From Rhodoferax sp. PAMC 29310 (lineage in GTDB: Bacteria; Pseudomonadota; Gammaproteobacteria; Burkholderiales; Burkholderiaceae_C), in NCBI RefSeq assembly GCF_017948265.1, contig NZ_CP072852.1, positions 3,348,001-3,412,000 on the forward strand: a stretch of DNA of 64,000 nucleotides, in the 5' to 3' direction. The notes under the pieces are model-generated. The model was not told the origin of the DNA. It saw only the letters and a program-made list of their open reading frames with translations, and searched no databases. A program made the translations under genes and the position numbers. Position 1 is the first letter of the stretch. Every line of letters begins with the position of its first letter. Shown here one piece after another: positions 33,292 to 43,382 of the stretch.

Positions 33292-34299
33292 GTGTCTACT
33301 TCTCTCTTGTCGATTTCCAGTGCGCTAAAGCGCACCATTGCCAGTGCTTGCCTGGTGTTGACGGGTATCGGGGCGGCCAGTGTGTCCATGCCCGCCGCTG
33401 CTGAAGTCAAAGTCGGTGTCTCCGACTGGCCGGGCTGGGTGGCCTGGTATGTAGCGGAGCAAAAGGGATTCTTCAAAAAGAATGGTGCCGATGTCAAACT
33501 GGTCTGGTTTGCCAACTACACAGACTCGATAGGCGCCCTGTCCTCCGGCCAGCTGGATGCCAACTCTCAAACCTGGTCGGACACCTTGGGCCCCCTCGCT
33601 ATGGGTTTGCCACTGAAAGCCATTTTGGTAAACGACAACTCGGCGGGCAATGACGCGCTGATGGTCGGGCCCAAGATCACCTCCTTTGCCCAGCTCAAAG
33701 GCAAGAAAGTGGCGCTGGAGCAGTTCAGCATCTCGCACTTTGTGCTCGCAACGGCATTGGCCAAAAACGGCCTGAAGTTGTCGGATGTCAAGCTTGTGAA
33801 CCTGTCCGCTGGCGATGCCGCTGCTGCCTTCATCAGCGGTAAGGTGGACGCCGCCGTGTTGTGGAACCCCTGGGTGAGTCAAATTGAAAAAAGTGGCAAA
33901 GGCAAGCCACTCTTCACTTCGAAGGATATGCCCGGTTTGGTGCCCGATTTACTGGTCGCGCAGGAAAAGGCCATTCAAACCAAGCGCAAAGAGCTGGTTG
34001 GCATGATCAAGGCGTGGTTCGAAACCGAGAAATTCATCCGCGAACAACCCGCCGAGGCGGCCAAGATCATGGCCAAGGTGGTCGGCATGTCGCCCGAGGA
34101 GTACGCCGTTTTCCTGCCTGGCACCAAGTTCTTTGATGCAGCCGCCAACACCAAGGCATTTGACTCCAGTCAAGCCCTGTCTCTGACCCGCACCGCGCCG
34201 ACGATTGCGGCCTTCCTGGCCCAACACAAGCTGATTGAAGGTACGCCAGATGCTGCCAAGGGCATCGACGGCAGCTTGCTGCAAGACGCCCTGAAATAG
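33292..34299 (+). CDS. ABC transporter substrate-binding protein (guanidine uptake)
   Basis: A 335-residue periplasmic binding protein of the SsuA/TauA/ThiY-like class. The GTG start follows TGGAG. Residues 1-40 are a signal peptide ending AAAEVKVG. The body carries SDWPGWVAWYVAEQKGFF and GQLDANSQTWSDTL, and ends with the usual helical tail. Families of this type are usually annotated as taurine or nitrate binders; the riboswitch and the metabolic genes downstream point to guanidine. It heads the operon. Confidence 0.87.
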   Translation: MSTSLLSISSALKRTIASACLVLTGIGAASVSMPAAAEVKVGVSDWPGWVAWYVAEQKGFFKKNGADVKLVWFANYTDSIGALSSGQLDANSQTWSDTLGPLAMGLPLKAILVNDNSAGNDALMVGPKITSFAQLKGKKVALEQFSISHFVLATALAKNGLKLSDVKLVNLSAGDAAAAFISGKVDAAVLWNPWVSQIEKSGKGKPLFTSKDMPGLVPDLLVAQEKAIQTKRKELVGMIKAWFETEKFIREQPAEAAKIMAKVVGMSPEEYAVFLPGTKFFDAAANTKAFDSSQALSLTRTAPTIAAFLAQHKLIEGTPDAAKGIDGSLLQDALK

Positions 34300-34309
34300 G
34301 TCTCGAACC

Positions 34310-35089
34310 ATGTGGTCCATACGGCTGGCGATCTCACGTCGAAGTTATCTTTTGCTGGCGTTGGCCGGGCTGCTGATTCCCCTGATTGGCTGGGCGCTCC
34401 TTAGTATGTTTGCAGGGGTGAATCCGATATTTCTTCCAGGCCCCGCCAAAGTGGTGACACGCATCGGCACCTGGGCGATGGAGGACGACCTGTTGGGGGA
34501 CGCCTTCATCAGCACGCTGCGCGTCGTCATGGGCTGGACGCTGTCGGCGCTGCTGGCCGTGCCGCTGGGCCTCTTTATCGGAAGCTGGCGAGCGGTGCAG
34601 GCGCTGCTGGAGCCGCTGACCGACTTCATTCGCTACATGCCCGCGGTCGCCTTCATTCCGCTGGTGATGCTGTGGGTCGGCATTGACGAGGGTGCCAAGG
34701 TTGCGATCATCTTTATTGGCACTTTTTTCCAGATGGTGCTGATGGTGGCCGAGGATGTGCGCCGTGTCCCGATGGCGCAGATTGAAGCCGCGCAGACCAT
34801 GGGCGCGACCCGCCTTGAGGTGCTGGAAAAGGTCATCCTGCCATCTGCCAAACCGGCCTTGCTGGATACCCTGCGCATCACCATGGGTTGGGCGTGGACC
34901 TACCTGGTGGTGGCCGAACTGGTGGCTGCCAACTCGGGCCTGGGCTTTGCCATCCTGAAAGCCCAGCGCTTCCTGCAGACCGACAAGATCTTTGCCGGCA
35001 TCTTGCTGATTGGCGTCATCGGCCTGGCCATTGACCAACTGTTTCGCCTGCTGCATCGCAAGTCGTTCCCCTGGATGCACGGAAGGTAA
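34310..35089 (+). CDS. ABC transporter permease (guanidine uptake)
   Basis: A 259-residue inner-membrane permease of the SsuC/TauC type: six hydrophobic segments and the coupling motif EAAQTMGATRLEVLEKVILP (EAA...G) at about 162-181. The start is 10 bases after the binding-protein stop, and the ATPase gene follows 5 bases after its end. Confidence 0.9.
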   Translation: MWSIRLAISRRSYLLLALAGLLIPLIGWALLSMFAGVNPIFLPGPAKVVTRIGTWAMEDDLLGDAFISTLRVVMGWTLSALLAVPLGLFIGSWRAVQALLEPLTDFIRYMPAVAFIPLVMLWVGIDEGAKVAIIFIGTFFQMVLMVAEDVRRVPMAQIEAAQTMGATRLEVLEKVILPSAKPALLDTLRITMGWAWTYLVVAELVAANSGLGFAILKAQRFLQTDKIFAGILLIGVIGLAIDQLFRLLHRKSFPWMHGR

Positions 35090-35094
35090 GCGCC

Positions 35095-35937
35095 ATGAAA
35101 ATCGAATGTAAAAGCGTCTGGAAATTTTTCGGGGATGAACCGAAGCGGACCACCGCGCTGCAAGATGTGAATCTGGACATTGCCAATAACGAGTTCATTA
35201 CCCTGGTTGGTGCCTCGGGCTGTGGCAAGTCCACCTTGCTGCGCACACTGGCCGGGCTGGAAACGCATAGTCAGGGCGATGTGCGGGTCGACGGTCAGTC
35301 CATCACCGGGCCAGGGCAAGACCGCGCTATGGTGTTTCAGCACTACAGCCTGTACCCCTGGCTGCGGGTGATGGAGAACATCCGTTTCTGCCGCGAACTC
35401 GGCGTGCACACTCAAAACCGCAGCAGCGCCGATGTAGAAGCCGCCTCGGGCCGCTCGGATTCATTGTTGCGGCTGATGGGGTTGACGGCTTCGTCCCAGG
35501 CCTACCCCAACCAGTTGTCGGGCGGCATGCAGCAGCGTGTGGCCATTGCCCGTGCCCTCATGGGCAAGCCGCAAATTTTGCTGATGGACGAGCCTTTTGG
35601 CGCGCTGGATGCGCAAACCCGCGAGGTCATGCACGACCTCATCCTCCATGTTCACCGGTTGGAGCGCACCACCATCGTTTTTGTCACGCACGACGTGGAA
35701 GAGGCCATCTACCTCGGCCACCGTGTGGTGCTGATGGCGCCGCGCCCAGGCCGAATCGACTCGATCTATGAGGTGCCATTACCGGCCAAACGCGAGCAGG
35801 ACATGAAGCTCTCACCGGAATTCACCCGTCTCAAGCGCCAGTTGCTGGACCGAATCCGTGAAACCTCTGGCATGAAAACCGACCTGGATCAACTAGCGCG
35901 GCTCACTCAAGTGGCCGAAGAAAGTAACCCCGAATGA
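35095..35937 (+). CDS. ABC transporter ATPase (guanidine uptake)
   Basis: A 280-residue ATPase with Walker A GASGCGKST (about 40-48), Q-loop MVFQHYSLYPWL, signature LSGGMQQRVAIARAL, and Walker B ILLMDEPFGALD, followed by the switch His in FVTHDVEEA. A stretch of about 20 polar residues after CRELGVHTQNRSS is longer than in SsuB. The stop overlaps the start of the deiminase gene (ATGA), which indicates coupling of transport and catabolism. Confidence 0.92.
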   Translation: MKIECKSVWKFFGDEPKRTTALQDVNLDIANNEFITLVGASGCGKSTLLRTLAGLETHSQGDVRVDGQSITGPGQDRAMVFQHYSLYPWLRVMENIRFCRELGVHTQNRSSADVEAASGRSDSLLRLMGLTASSQAYPNQLSGGMQQRVAIARALMGKPQILLMDEPFGALDAQTREVMHDLILHVHRLERTTIVFVTHDVEEAIYLGHRVVLMAPRPGRIDSIYEVPLPAKREQDMKLSPEFTRLKRQLLDRIRETSGMKTDLDQLARLTQVAEESNPE

Positions 35938-36668
35938 CCTCCATCCCTGCCAACTCCCTGCTGTGGGAAGAACAACTCCCCGGTGGCAATCATTGGTCTG
36001 CCCGCCTGCGCCGCGGCACCGTGCTGCGTCTGACCGACCTGCAAGGCGGCGCCAACGTAGCCGCGCTGTTTTACAACGCCGAGCAGCCGCTGGAGCGGTA
36101 CAACATGCCAGACACCCTGAAGTCACAGCACACAGCATTCCTCACCGCCGGTTTTGTGTGCCAGTCCGACATGGGACGTGTGCTGTGTTCCCTGACCGCA
36201 GACAGTCTGGGCTGGCATGACACTTGGTGTGGCGTGAGCGACGCCGCCATGGTGCTCGCCAAGTACGGTGAAAAACGCTACCAGGCGCACCGCAACGCCA
36301 TGCACCGCAACGGCCGCGACGGCTTGCTGATTGAACTGGCCAAGTGGGGTTTGGGCGTGCGCGATCTGGTGCCCAACGTCAACTTCTTCAGCAAAGTGGT
36401 GCCCGATGCCGACGGGGCGTTGAGCCATGTGCCCGGCCACAGCGTGGTGGGCAGCTATGTTGATCTGCGCTTCGAGATGGACACTCTGGTTGTGCTGAGC
36501 AGCGCACCGCACCCGCTGGATGCACGTTCCGATTACGCCCCTGCCGACATGCAGCTTAGCGCCTACCGCGCAGCGCCTGTCACGGCCGACGACGCCTGTC
36601 GCCTCAAATGCCCGCAAAACGGGCGAGCCTTCATCAACACCGAACGTTACTGTGGAGAAGCCGCATGA
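35934..36668 (+). CDS. cgdA: Carboxyguanidine deiminase subunit (UAAP1, DUF1989)
   Basis: A 244-residue DUF1989 protein, commonly named urea carboxylase-associated protein 1. Signature blocks are [53 protein letters not shown] and [14 protein letters not shown]. Published work on the pair (CgdAB) showed that they deiminate carboxyguanidine to allophanate, the step between the carboxylase and the hydrolase. It overlaps its neighbours on both sides by four bases. The assignment to CgdA and not CgdB rests on resemblance to UAAP1. Confidence 0.88.
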   Translation: MTSIPANSLLWEEQLPGGNHWSARLRRGTVLRLTDLQGGANVAALFYNAEQPLERYNMPDTLKSQHTAFLTAGFVCQSDMGRVLCSLTADSLGWHDTWCGVSDAAMVLAKYGEKRYQAHRNAMHRNGRDGLLIELAKWGLGVRDLVPNVNFFSKVVPDADGALSHVPGHSVVGSYVDLRFEMDTLVVLSSAPHPLDARSDYAPADMQLSAYRAAPVTADDACRLKCPQNGRAFINTERYCGEAA

Positions 36669-37318
36669 GCGCCCTGCTGGAAAGCCCATTGAACCCCGCG
36701 AATGCGGTGCTGGACCAAACCTGCCTCGCTGGCGACCCCTGGATGGCCACGGTGCGAGCCGGGCAAACCTTTCGCATCCTCGACCTCGAAGGCAATCAGG
36801 CCGTGGACACGCTGTTTTACAGCGCGGCTGATGCGTCAGAGCGTTACAGCGCGGCCGATACGATTGCCCGCAACGCGCAGCTCTACCTGGGGCTGGGCTC
36901 CAAGCTGTATTCCAACGCCGGCCGGGTGATGCTCGACATCGTGGCCGACACCTGTGGCCGCCACGACACGCTGGGCGGGGCCTGCTCCTGTGAGAGCAAC
37001 ACCGTGCGTTACGCGCTGGACAAACGCCCCATGCACAGCTGCCGCGACAGCTTCATGCACGCCCTGTGCCACTGTCACGAGGCGGCTGCACTGGGCATGA
37101 GCAAACGCGACATTCCCCCCAACATCAATTTCTTCATGAATGTGCCCGTTACCCCGGAGGGTCACCTGTCGTTTGCCGACGGCATTTCCGGCGCCGGCAA
37201 GTACGTGGAGCTGAAGGCGGCCATGGACGTAGTCGTGCTGATCTCCAACTGCCCGCAGCTCAACAACCCCTGTAACGGCTACAACCCAACGCCGATCCGG
37301 CTGCTGGTTTGGGATTGA
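36665..37318 (+). CDS. cgdB: Carboxyguanidine deiminase subunit (UAAP2, DUF1989)
   Basis: A 217-residue DUF1989 protein related to but distinct from the preceding subunit. Blocks: [52 protein letters not shown] and the terminal [19 protein letters not shown]. The conserved Cys/His cluster (CGRHD, CSCES, CHCHE) is a likely metal or active site. The two subunits are thought to form one hetero-oligomer. Start ATG at 36665 overlaps the previous stop. Confidence 0.88.
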   Translation: MSALLESPLNPANAVLDQTCLAGDPWMATVRAGQTFRILDLEGNQAVDTLFYSAADASERYSAADTIARNAQLYLGLGSKLYSNAGRVMLDIVADTCGRHDTLGGACSCESNTVRYALDKRPMHSCRDSFMHALCHCHEAAALGMSKRDIPPNINFFMNVPVTPEGHLSFADGISGAGKYVELKAAMDVVVLISNCPQLNNPCNGYNPTPIRLLVWD

Positions 37319-37321
37319 TTT

Positions 37322-37378
37322 GCTATTAAATAAGTAGCAATTTGCGCATGTTTCATATGCGCTAGCGGCCAATTTGGC
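37322..37378 (-). repeat. Dispersed palindromic repeat, copy 4
   Basis: On the minus strand it reads CCAAATTGGCCGCTAGCGC, then ATGCGCAAATTGC and the hairpin TGCTACTTATTTAATAGCA. It sits inside the operon, between cgdB and the guanidine-II riboswitch. Confidence 0.7.
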
Positions 37379-37396
37379 TTGAATATTTGACCCTTG

Positions 37397-37443
37397 CGCG
37401 CGGGACGACCCGAGGCGTCGCATCACCCGGCGGGACGACCCGC
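37397..37443 (+). promoter_or_regulatory. Guanidine-II riboswitch (mini-ykkC class)
   Basis: Two small hairpins with identical ACGA loops: CGGG-ACGA-CCCG (37401-37412) and GCGGG-ACGA-CCCGC (37430-37443), joined by a 17-base linker. Twin stem-loops with ACGR loops are the definition of the guanidine-II (mini-ykkC) aptamer. The second hairpin ends 18 bases before the carboxylase start, so control of translation by hiding the ribosome site (AGGGA) fits. It gives the carboxylase and hydrolase a second guanidine checkpoint within the operon. Confidence 0.9.
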
Positions 37444-37461
37444 TTCATGAGGGATCACCCC

Positions 37462-40400
37462 ATGTTTGATACCGTTTTGATCGCCAACCGCGGCGCCATT
37501 GCCTGCCGCGTTATTCGAAGCCTGAAAGCCCTGGGCCTGCGTTCGGTCGCGGTGTATTCCGAGGCCGACGCCGACTCGCTGCATGTCGCGATGGCCGACG
37601 TCAGCGTCTGCATTGGCCCGGCACCCGCTGCCCAAAGTTACCTCGACCCCCAGCGCATTCTGGATGCTGCCCGTGCCACCGGTGCGGGCGCCATCCACCC
37701 CGGCTACGGGTTTTTGTCCGAGAACCCTGACTTTGCCCAAGCGTGTGAAGACGCGGGCATGGCCTTCATTGGCCCCACCCCCGCTCAGATGCGCGCTTTT
37801 GGCCTGAAGCACACGGCGCGCGCATTGGCCGAAGCCCAGGGCGTGCCTTTGTTGCCGGGCAGCGGCTTGCTGAGCGACTTGGCACAGGCCCAAAGCGAGG
37901 CCGCGCGCATTGGCTACCCGGTCATGCTCAAAAGCACGGCGGGCGGCGGCGGTATTGGCATGCGCTTGATCCGCAGCGACGTCGAGATGGGCCCCGCGTT
38001 CGAGGCCGTGCAGCGCCTGGCGCAAGCCAACTTCAAGGACGCTGGCCTGTTTCTGGAGAAGTTCGTCGAACACGCCCGCCACATTGAGATGCAACTGTTT
38101 GGCGATGGCAAAGGCAAAGTCGTGTCATTGGGTGAGCGGGACTGCTCGGCCCAGCGGCGCAACCAGAAAGTGATTGAAGAAACGCCTGCACCCGGTCTGT
38201 CGGAGGCGACCCGCACCGCGCTGCAACAAACCGCTGTGCGTCTGGCGCAAGCCGTCAACTACCGCTCGGCCGGCACCGTGGAATACGTGCTGGACGCCGA
38301 TACCGGCGCCTTCTACTTTCTGGAGGTCAACACCCGCCTGCAAGTGGAGCACGGCGTAACCGAACAAGTGACCGGTGTCGACCTGGTCGCCTGGATGTTG
38401 CGCCTGGCACGCGGCGATGACTTTGACTTGAAGGTACCCACGCCGCAGGGCGCCTCCATTCAGGTGCGCCTCTATGCCGAAGACCCTGCGCGCAACTTTC
38501 AGCCTTGCGCTGGCGGCTTGACGGAGGTTGTGTTTCCGAAAGACGCGCGCATTGAGACCTGGGTGGCTACGGGCAGCGAGGTGCCGCCTCATTACGACCC
38601 GATGATTGCCAAGTTAATTGTCACCGGCACCGACCGTGCCGATGCCGTCGCCAAGATGCAAGACGCGCTGGCCGCCACGCGGCTGGCAGGCATTGAGACC
38701 AATCTGCGCTATTTGCGTACCGTGGTGGCCGACCCCGTCTTTGTGCAGGGCCGGATGATCACCCGCAGCCTGGCCGACCTGCACTACCAGCCGCAGGCGC
38801 TGGAGGTGCTGGAGCCGGGTGTGCAAACCACGGTGCAAGACCACCCGGGCCGTGTCGGCTACTGGGCCGTGGGCGTGCCGCCCAGCGGACCAATGGACGA
38901 TCTGGCCATGCGCCTGGCAAACCGCTTGGTCGGTAACGCGCCCCAGGCCGCCGCGCTGGAGTGCACGCTCACCGGCCCAACCCTGCGCTTTCTGCACGAC
39001 ACGGTGATGGCCGTCTGCGGCGCCGCCATGGCGGTGAGTGTGGACGGCGTGGCGCTGCCGCTGTGGCAGTCGCACACCGTCCAGGCCGGCAGTGTGCTGA
39101 AGATGGGCGCCGTGCAGGGGGCCGGCGCACGCACCTATCTGGCATTGCGCGGCGGGCTGGATGTGCCCTTGTACCTGGGCAGCCGCTCCACCTTCACGCT
39201 GGGCCAGTTCGGTGGCCATGGCGGGCGCACCTTGCGCACCGGCGACATGCTGCACATCGGTGCCGATGCCGTGACCGCGCCGCTGGCCCATTTGCCAACG
39301 GAGGTGGTGCCGGTCTACCAACACCATTGGGACATCGCTGTCCTTTACGGCCCACATGGCGCGCCGGATTTCTTCACCGATGACGACGTGCTCATGTTCT
39401 TCGGCACCGACTGGCAGGTGCACTACAACTCCAGCCGAACGGGGGTGCGCCTGATTGGCCCCAAGCCCGAATGGGCCCGCCGGGATGGCGGCGAGGCAGG
39501 GTTGCACCCGTCCAATATCCACGACAACGCTTATGCCATTGGTGCCATCGATTTCACCGGCGACATGCCGGTCATTCTCGGCCCTGACGGCCCCAGTCTG
39601 GGCGGCTTTGTTTGCCCGGCCGTGGTGCTGGCCAGCGAGCGCTGGAAAATGGGCCAACTGCGTCCCGGCGACACCGTGCGCTTTCGCTGTGTGACCGCTG
39701 AAGAAGCATTGCTTTTGCAGGCCGTGCAAGAACGGCGCATTGCCGATTTGGTGTGGGCCGCGCCCGCCATTCCCCAGCGGACCGAGGCCGTGGGTTTACC
39801 CATCCTCTCCCAACGGGCAGCGCAAGACGAGCGCCCGGCACTGGTGCTGCGCCAGGCCGGTGACCGCTATGTTTTGGTGGAGCTGGGTGACGCGGTGCTG
39901 GACATCGCGCTGCGCCTTCGGGTGCATGGCCTGATGCAGTCCTTGCAGGCGCAACAGTTGCCGGGCATCGTCGACCTGACGCCCGGCATTCGTTCACTGC
40001 AAATTCATTTTGAGCCGCAACACTTGTCACGCGCCGATCTGGTGGCGGCGATCTTTGCCGCAGACGATGCGCTGGGCGACACCGACGACCTCGTCGTGCC
40101 ATCGCGCACCGTGTACCTGCCCTTGTCTTGGGACGACAGTGCGACCCGTTTGGCGATTGAAAAATACATGCAGTCGGTGCGGCCCGATGCGCCCTGGTGC
40201 CCCAGCAATATCGAGTTCATCCGCCGCATCAATGGCCTGGCGGATATCGGTGCCGTGCACCGAACGGTGTTCGACGCCAGCTATCTGGTGCTGGGCTTGG
40301 GCGACGTCTATCTAGGCGCGCCGGTGGCCACGCCGCTGGACCCACGGCACCGGTTGGTCACCACCAAATACAACCCGGCCCGCACCTGGACCCCCGAGAA

Positions 40401-41073
40401 TGCCGTCGGCATTGGCGGCGCCTACATGTGCGTCTACGGCATGGAAGGGCCCGGCGGCTACCAGTTTGTGGGCCGCACCTTGCAGATGTGGAACCGCTGG
40501 CGCGATGCCGACAGTGGCGCCCCCGCGTTCGAGCCCGGCAAGCCCTGGCTGCTGCGCTTCTTCGATCAAATCCGCTTCTACCCGGTGGGCGAGGAGGAGT
40601 TGCTGCAAATCCGCCGCGATTTCCCGGCCGGGCGCTACCCACTGCGCGTCGAAGAGGGCACCTTCAGCCTGCACCAGTACCGTGAATTCCTGAGCGAAAA
40701 CGAGACCGACATTGCAGCCTTTCGCACCCAGCAAGGTCAGGCGTTTGAGGAGGAGCGCGAGCGCTGGCGTGTCGCGGGCCTGGCCGAGTACGTGGGTGAA
40801 CCCGCCGCACTGGATGCGGGCGCCGCGCCCGCCAGCCTGCCCGAGGGGGCGCGTGGCGTGGCCACCGCCGTGCCCGGCAGTGTGTGGAAGCTGCTGGTGG
40901 CCGAAGGCGACCTGGTGGCCGAGGGCGACGCCCTGTTGGTCATCGAGTCCATGAAGATGGAATTCACCGTGTCGGCTCCCTGCGCTGGCCAGGTTCTTCG
41001 CATGGCCTGCCGCGAAGGCAGCGCCGTTTCGGCAGGGCAAGACGTTGTTGTTATTCAAGGAGAAATCGCATGA
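37462..41073 (+). CDS. Guanidine carboxylase (urea carboxylase-like, biotin-dependent)
   Basis: A 1203-residue biotin enzyme. Residues 1-450 are biotin carboxylase ([18 protein letters not shown]-grasp [13 protein letters not shown] near 160). From about 453 follows a KipA/AHS2-like domain ([13 protein letters not shown]), from about 800 a KipI/AHS1-like domain, then a biotinyl domain with VIESMKMEF, biotinylated at Lys1165. The layout matches enzymes annotated as urea carboxylase; those found with UAAP genes and guanidine riboswitches prefer guanidine and make carboxyguanidine. Start ATG at 37462 lies just after the second riboswitch. Its stop overlaps the hydrolase start. Confidence 0.9.
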   Translation: MFDTVLIANRGAIACRVIRSLKALGLRSVAVYSEADADSLHVAMADVSVCIGPAPAAQSYLDPQRILDAARATGAGAIHPGYGFLSENPDFAQACEDAGMAFIGPTPAQMRAFGLKHTARALAEAQGVPLLPGSGLLSDLAQAQSEAARIGYPVMLKSTAGGGGIGMRLIRSDVEMGPAFEAVQRLAQANFKDAGLFLEKFVEHARHIEMQLFGDGKGKVVSLGERDCSAQRRNQKVIEETPAPGLSEATRTALQQTAVRLAQAVNYRSAGTVEYVLDADTGAFYFLEVNTRLQVEHGVTEQVTGVDLVAWMLRLARGDDFDLKVPTPQGASIQVRLYAEDPARNFQPCAGGLTEVVFPKDARIETWVATGSEVPPHYDPMIAKLIVTGTDRADAVAKMQDALAATRLAGIETNLRYLRTVVADPVFVQGRMITRSLADLHYQPQALEVLEPGVQTTVQDHPGRVGYWAVGVPPSGPMDDLAMRLANRLVGNAPQAAALECTLTGPTLRFLHDTVMAVCGAAMAVSVDGVALPLWQSHTVQAGSVLKMGAVQGAGARTYLALRGGLDVPLYLGSRSTFTLGQFGGHGGRTLRTGDMLHIGADAVTAPLAHLPTEVVPVYQHHWDIAVLYGPHGAPDFFTDDDVLMFFGTDWQVHYNSSRTGVRLIGPKPEWARRDGGEAGLHPSNIHDNAYAIGAIDFTGDMPVILGPDGPSLGGFVCPAVVLASERWKMGQLRPGDTVRFRCVTAEEALLLQAVQERRIADLVWAAPAIPQRTEAVGLPILSQRAAQDERPALVLRQAGDRYVLVELGDAVLDIALRLRVHGLMQSLQAQQLPGIVDLTPGIRSLQIHFEPQHLSRADLVAAIFAADDALGDTDDLVVPSRTVYLPLSWDDSATRLAIEKYMQSVRPDAPWCPSNIEFIRRINGLADIGAVHRTVFDASYLVLGLGDVYLGAPVATPLDPRHRLVTTKYNPARTWTPENAVGIGGAYMCVYGMEGPGGYQFVGRTLQMWNRWRDADSGAPAFEPGKPWLLRFFDQIRFYPVGEEELLQIRRDFPAGRYPLRVEEGTFSLHQYREFLSENETDIAAFRTQQGQAFEEERERWRVAGLAEYVGEPAALDAGAAPASLPEGARGVATAVPGSVWKLLVAEGDLVAEGDALLVIESMKMEFTVSAPCAGQVLRMACREGSAVSAGQDVVVIQGEIA

Positions 41074-42875
41074 AAAAGTCCTCTATTTCTCTCAGCCTGG
41101 GTGCCCTGCAGCAGGGCTACCGTGACGGCACCTTCACGCCGGTTGACGTGGTGGAGCAGGTTGTGGCCACCGTCGGCGACGACGCCCACAAGGCCTGGAT
41201 TCATCGCATCGGTGCAGACGCCCTGCGTGCCCGGGCGCAGGCACTGATGGCGAGTGGCCCGCAGGGGCTACCCTTGTGGGGTATCCCGTTTGCCATCAAA
41301 GACAACATTGACCTGGCGGGTGTGCCGACCACCGCTGGTTGCCCGGACTACGCCTACACGCCCGAGGCCAGCGCCACGGTGGTGCAACGCCTGCTGGACG
41401 CGGGCGCCATCGCCATTGGCAAGACCAACCTGGATCAATTCGCCACCGGCCTCAACGGCACGCGTTCCCCCTACGGCGCCTGCCACAACGCCTTCAACCC
41501 TGATTACGTCTCGGGCGGTTCCAGCGCAGGCTCTGCGGTTTCGGTCGCACTGGGCCAGGTGAGCTTTTCACTGGGGACCGATACCGCCGGTTCGGGCCGG
41601 GTGCCCGCTGGCTTCAACAACCTGGTGGGGCTGAAACCCAGCCTGGGTCTGCTGTCCACGTACGGCGTGGTGCCCGCCTGCCGCTCGCTGGACGTGGTGT
41701 CCATCTTTGCCCTGACGGCGGATGATGCGCAACAGGTGTTCTCAGTGGCCCAAGGCTATGACGCCAAAGACGCCTTCTCGCGTGCCGCGCAGCCCCATGG
41801 CTTTGATTTTGGCCGCACCGCCGAGTTGCGCGTCGGCGTTCCGCGCGCAGACCAGCTGCAGTTTTGCGGTGACGACGCCTATGCCCAGTGCTACACCGAC
41901 GCGCTGGTTCACGCCAAGTCATTGGGCGCCGAGCTGGTTGAAATTGACTTTGCCCCGTTTGCGGAAACGGCGCGCCTGCTGTACGAAGGCCCGTGGGTGG
42001 CTGAGCGCTACCAAGCCATTCGGGAATTCATCGACGCCCACCCCGAGTCCGTGTTCCCCGTCACCCGGGAAATCACGCTGGGCGGTGCCAAACCGCTGGC
42101 CGCCGATGCCTTTGCCGCCCAGTACCGGCTGCGCGCGCTGGCCCAGCGCTGTGCCGGGGTCTGGTCCGACATCGATTGCATGTTGCTGCCCACCTCACCT
42201 ACCATCCACACCATCGCCACCATGCTGGCTGAGCCGGTTGCCCGCAACAGTGACTTTGGCTACTACACCAACTTTGTCAATCTGCTGGACTACAGCGCCA
42301 TTGCAGTGCCAGCTGGGTTTCGCCCTGACGGTCTGCCCTGTGGCGTGACCTTTGTCGCCCAGGCGCACCAGGACCAGCCGCTGCTGCATTTGGCGCAGCG
42401 CTGGCAGGGCGCGCTGCAGGGGCAGGCCGCCACGCTGGGGGCAACCGACCATACCGCCGTGTCGTTCGAGCCGGCCGTGGCCGTGCCCTCCGGCCAGGTG
42501 CGGGTCGCTGTGTGCGGCGCACATCTGCAAGGCCATCCGCTCAACCCGCAGCTCACCAGCCGGGGCGCCCGCCTCGTGCAGTGCACCACCACCGCGCCGG
42601 AATACCGCCTCTATGCCTTGCCCGACGGCCGTCGCCCCGGCCTGGCCCGTGTGAGCGAGGGCGGCAGTACGATTGAAGTGGAAGTGTGGGAGCTGCCCGC
42701 CTGCCAGTTCGGCAGCTTTGTGGACGCCATCCCCGCGCCGCTGGGTATTGGCCGCACCGTGCTGGCAGACGGCAGTCAGGTCGCCGGTTTCATCTGTGAG
42801 CCCGGTGGCCTGCAAGGCGCCACCGATATCACCACCTTCGGCGGATGGCGCGCCTACCAAGCCCGTCCGAAGTGA
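41070..42875 (+). CDS. atzF: Allophanate hydrolase
   Basis: A 601-residue amidase-signature enzyme that splits allophanate into two ammonia and two CO2. The Ser-cis-Ser-Lys triad is visible: Lys77 (FAIKDNID), Ser151 (GGSSAGS) and Ser177 (TDTAGSGR). A C-terminal domain of about 130 residues ([18 protein letters not shown] onward) matches the AtzF-type decarboxylating domain. ATGA overlap with the carboxylase gene shows that it is the last gene of the guanidine operon. No terminator hairpin of high quality follows; GGGCGCC-tcctgat-GGCGCC at about 42910-42930 is a candidate. Confidence 0.92.
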   Translation: MKKSSISLSLGALQQGYRDGTFTPVDVVEQVVATVGDDAHKAWIHRIGADALRARAQALMASGPQGLPLWGIPFAIKDNIDLAGVPTTAGCPDYAYTPEASATVVQRLLDAGAIAIGKTNLDQFATGLNGTRSPYGACHNAFNPDYVSGGSSAGSAVSVALGQVSFSLGTDTAGSGRVPAGFNNLVGLKPSLGLLSTYGVVPACRSLDVVSIFALTADDAQQVFSVAQGYDAKDAFSRAAQPHGFDFGRTAELRVGVPRADQLQFCGDDAYAQCYTDALVHAKSLGAELVEIDFAPFAETARLLYEGPWVAERYQAIREFIDAHPESVFPVTREITLGGAKPLAADAFAAQYRLRALAQRCAGVWSDIDCMLLPTSPTIHTIATMLAEPVARNSDFGYYTNFVNLLDYSAIAVPAGFRPDGLPCGVTFVAQAHQDQPLLHLAQRWQGALQGQAATLGATDHTAVSFEPAVAVPSGQVRVAVCGAHLQGHPLNPQLTSRGARLVQCTTTAPEYRLYALPDGRRPGLARVSEGGSTIEVEVWELPACQFGSFVDAIPAPLGIGRTVLADGSQVAGFICEPGGLQGATDITTFGGWRAYQARPK

Positions 42876-43382
42876 CCAGGTCCGGGCGATCTTTCAAGGC
42901 ATGAAGGACGGGCGCCTCCTGATGGCGCCTGACCCTGGGTGCTGACTCGCAGGCCCGCCCGTTGCCAGGTTTGACCCATCGGCACCGCCCGATTTGGCCA
43001 ACTCACGCGAGCGGCATTGAACCGCATCAGCGCGCCAACCACCCAGCACTTGAAGTCAGTTGCCAGCCCAACATGAACTCAACCCCTTCCAACACCCGAC
43101 CAAATATGGCTGTTGGCTCCCCTTTCCCGCCCGGCGGGGCGGGAGAGGGGTTGGGGGTGAGAGTGGGGGTTGCAGCGCAAAAATTGCTACACATTCAATA
43201 GCGACCTGCGCAGTTTCAACGGGCGCCGAAGGCATAAATCCCATAAAAAAAACAAGACTAGGAAAAAGCGCCACTGAACCAGGTAGAAATCCAAAAAATC
43301 GCAGCCCAAATCAGCAAGTGAGACACCCCAACCCTGTAAGCTAGCCCGCTTCCCCCTCACCACACCGTTTCACCCCCAAGCC
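42876..43382. other. Intergenic region with G-rich repeat
   Basis: No convincing gene in 507 bases. It contains a possible terminator hairpin (about 42910-42930) and the second copy of the G-rich dispersed repeat. Confidence 0.55.
43127..43203 (+). repeat. G-rich dispersed repeat, copy 2
   Basis: CCCGCCCGGCGGGGCGGG, GGGTTGGGGGTGAGAG and ATTGCTACACATTCAATAGC in the same order as at 5431-5500. Blocks differ by few bases and one small insertion. Confidence 0.75.

Noticed and set aside
37462..41073. Naming the biotin enzyme a true urea carboxylase
   Set aside because: Deiminase genes and two guanidine riboswitches point to guanidine; urea needs none of these.
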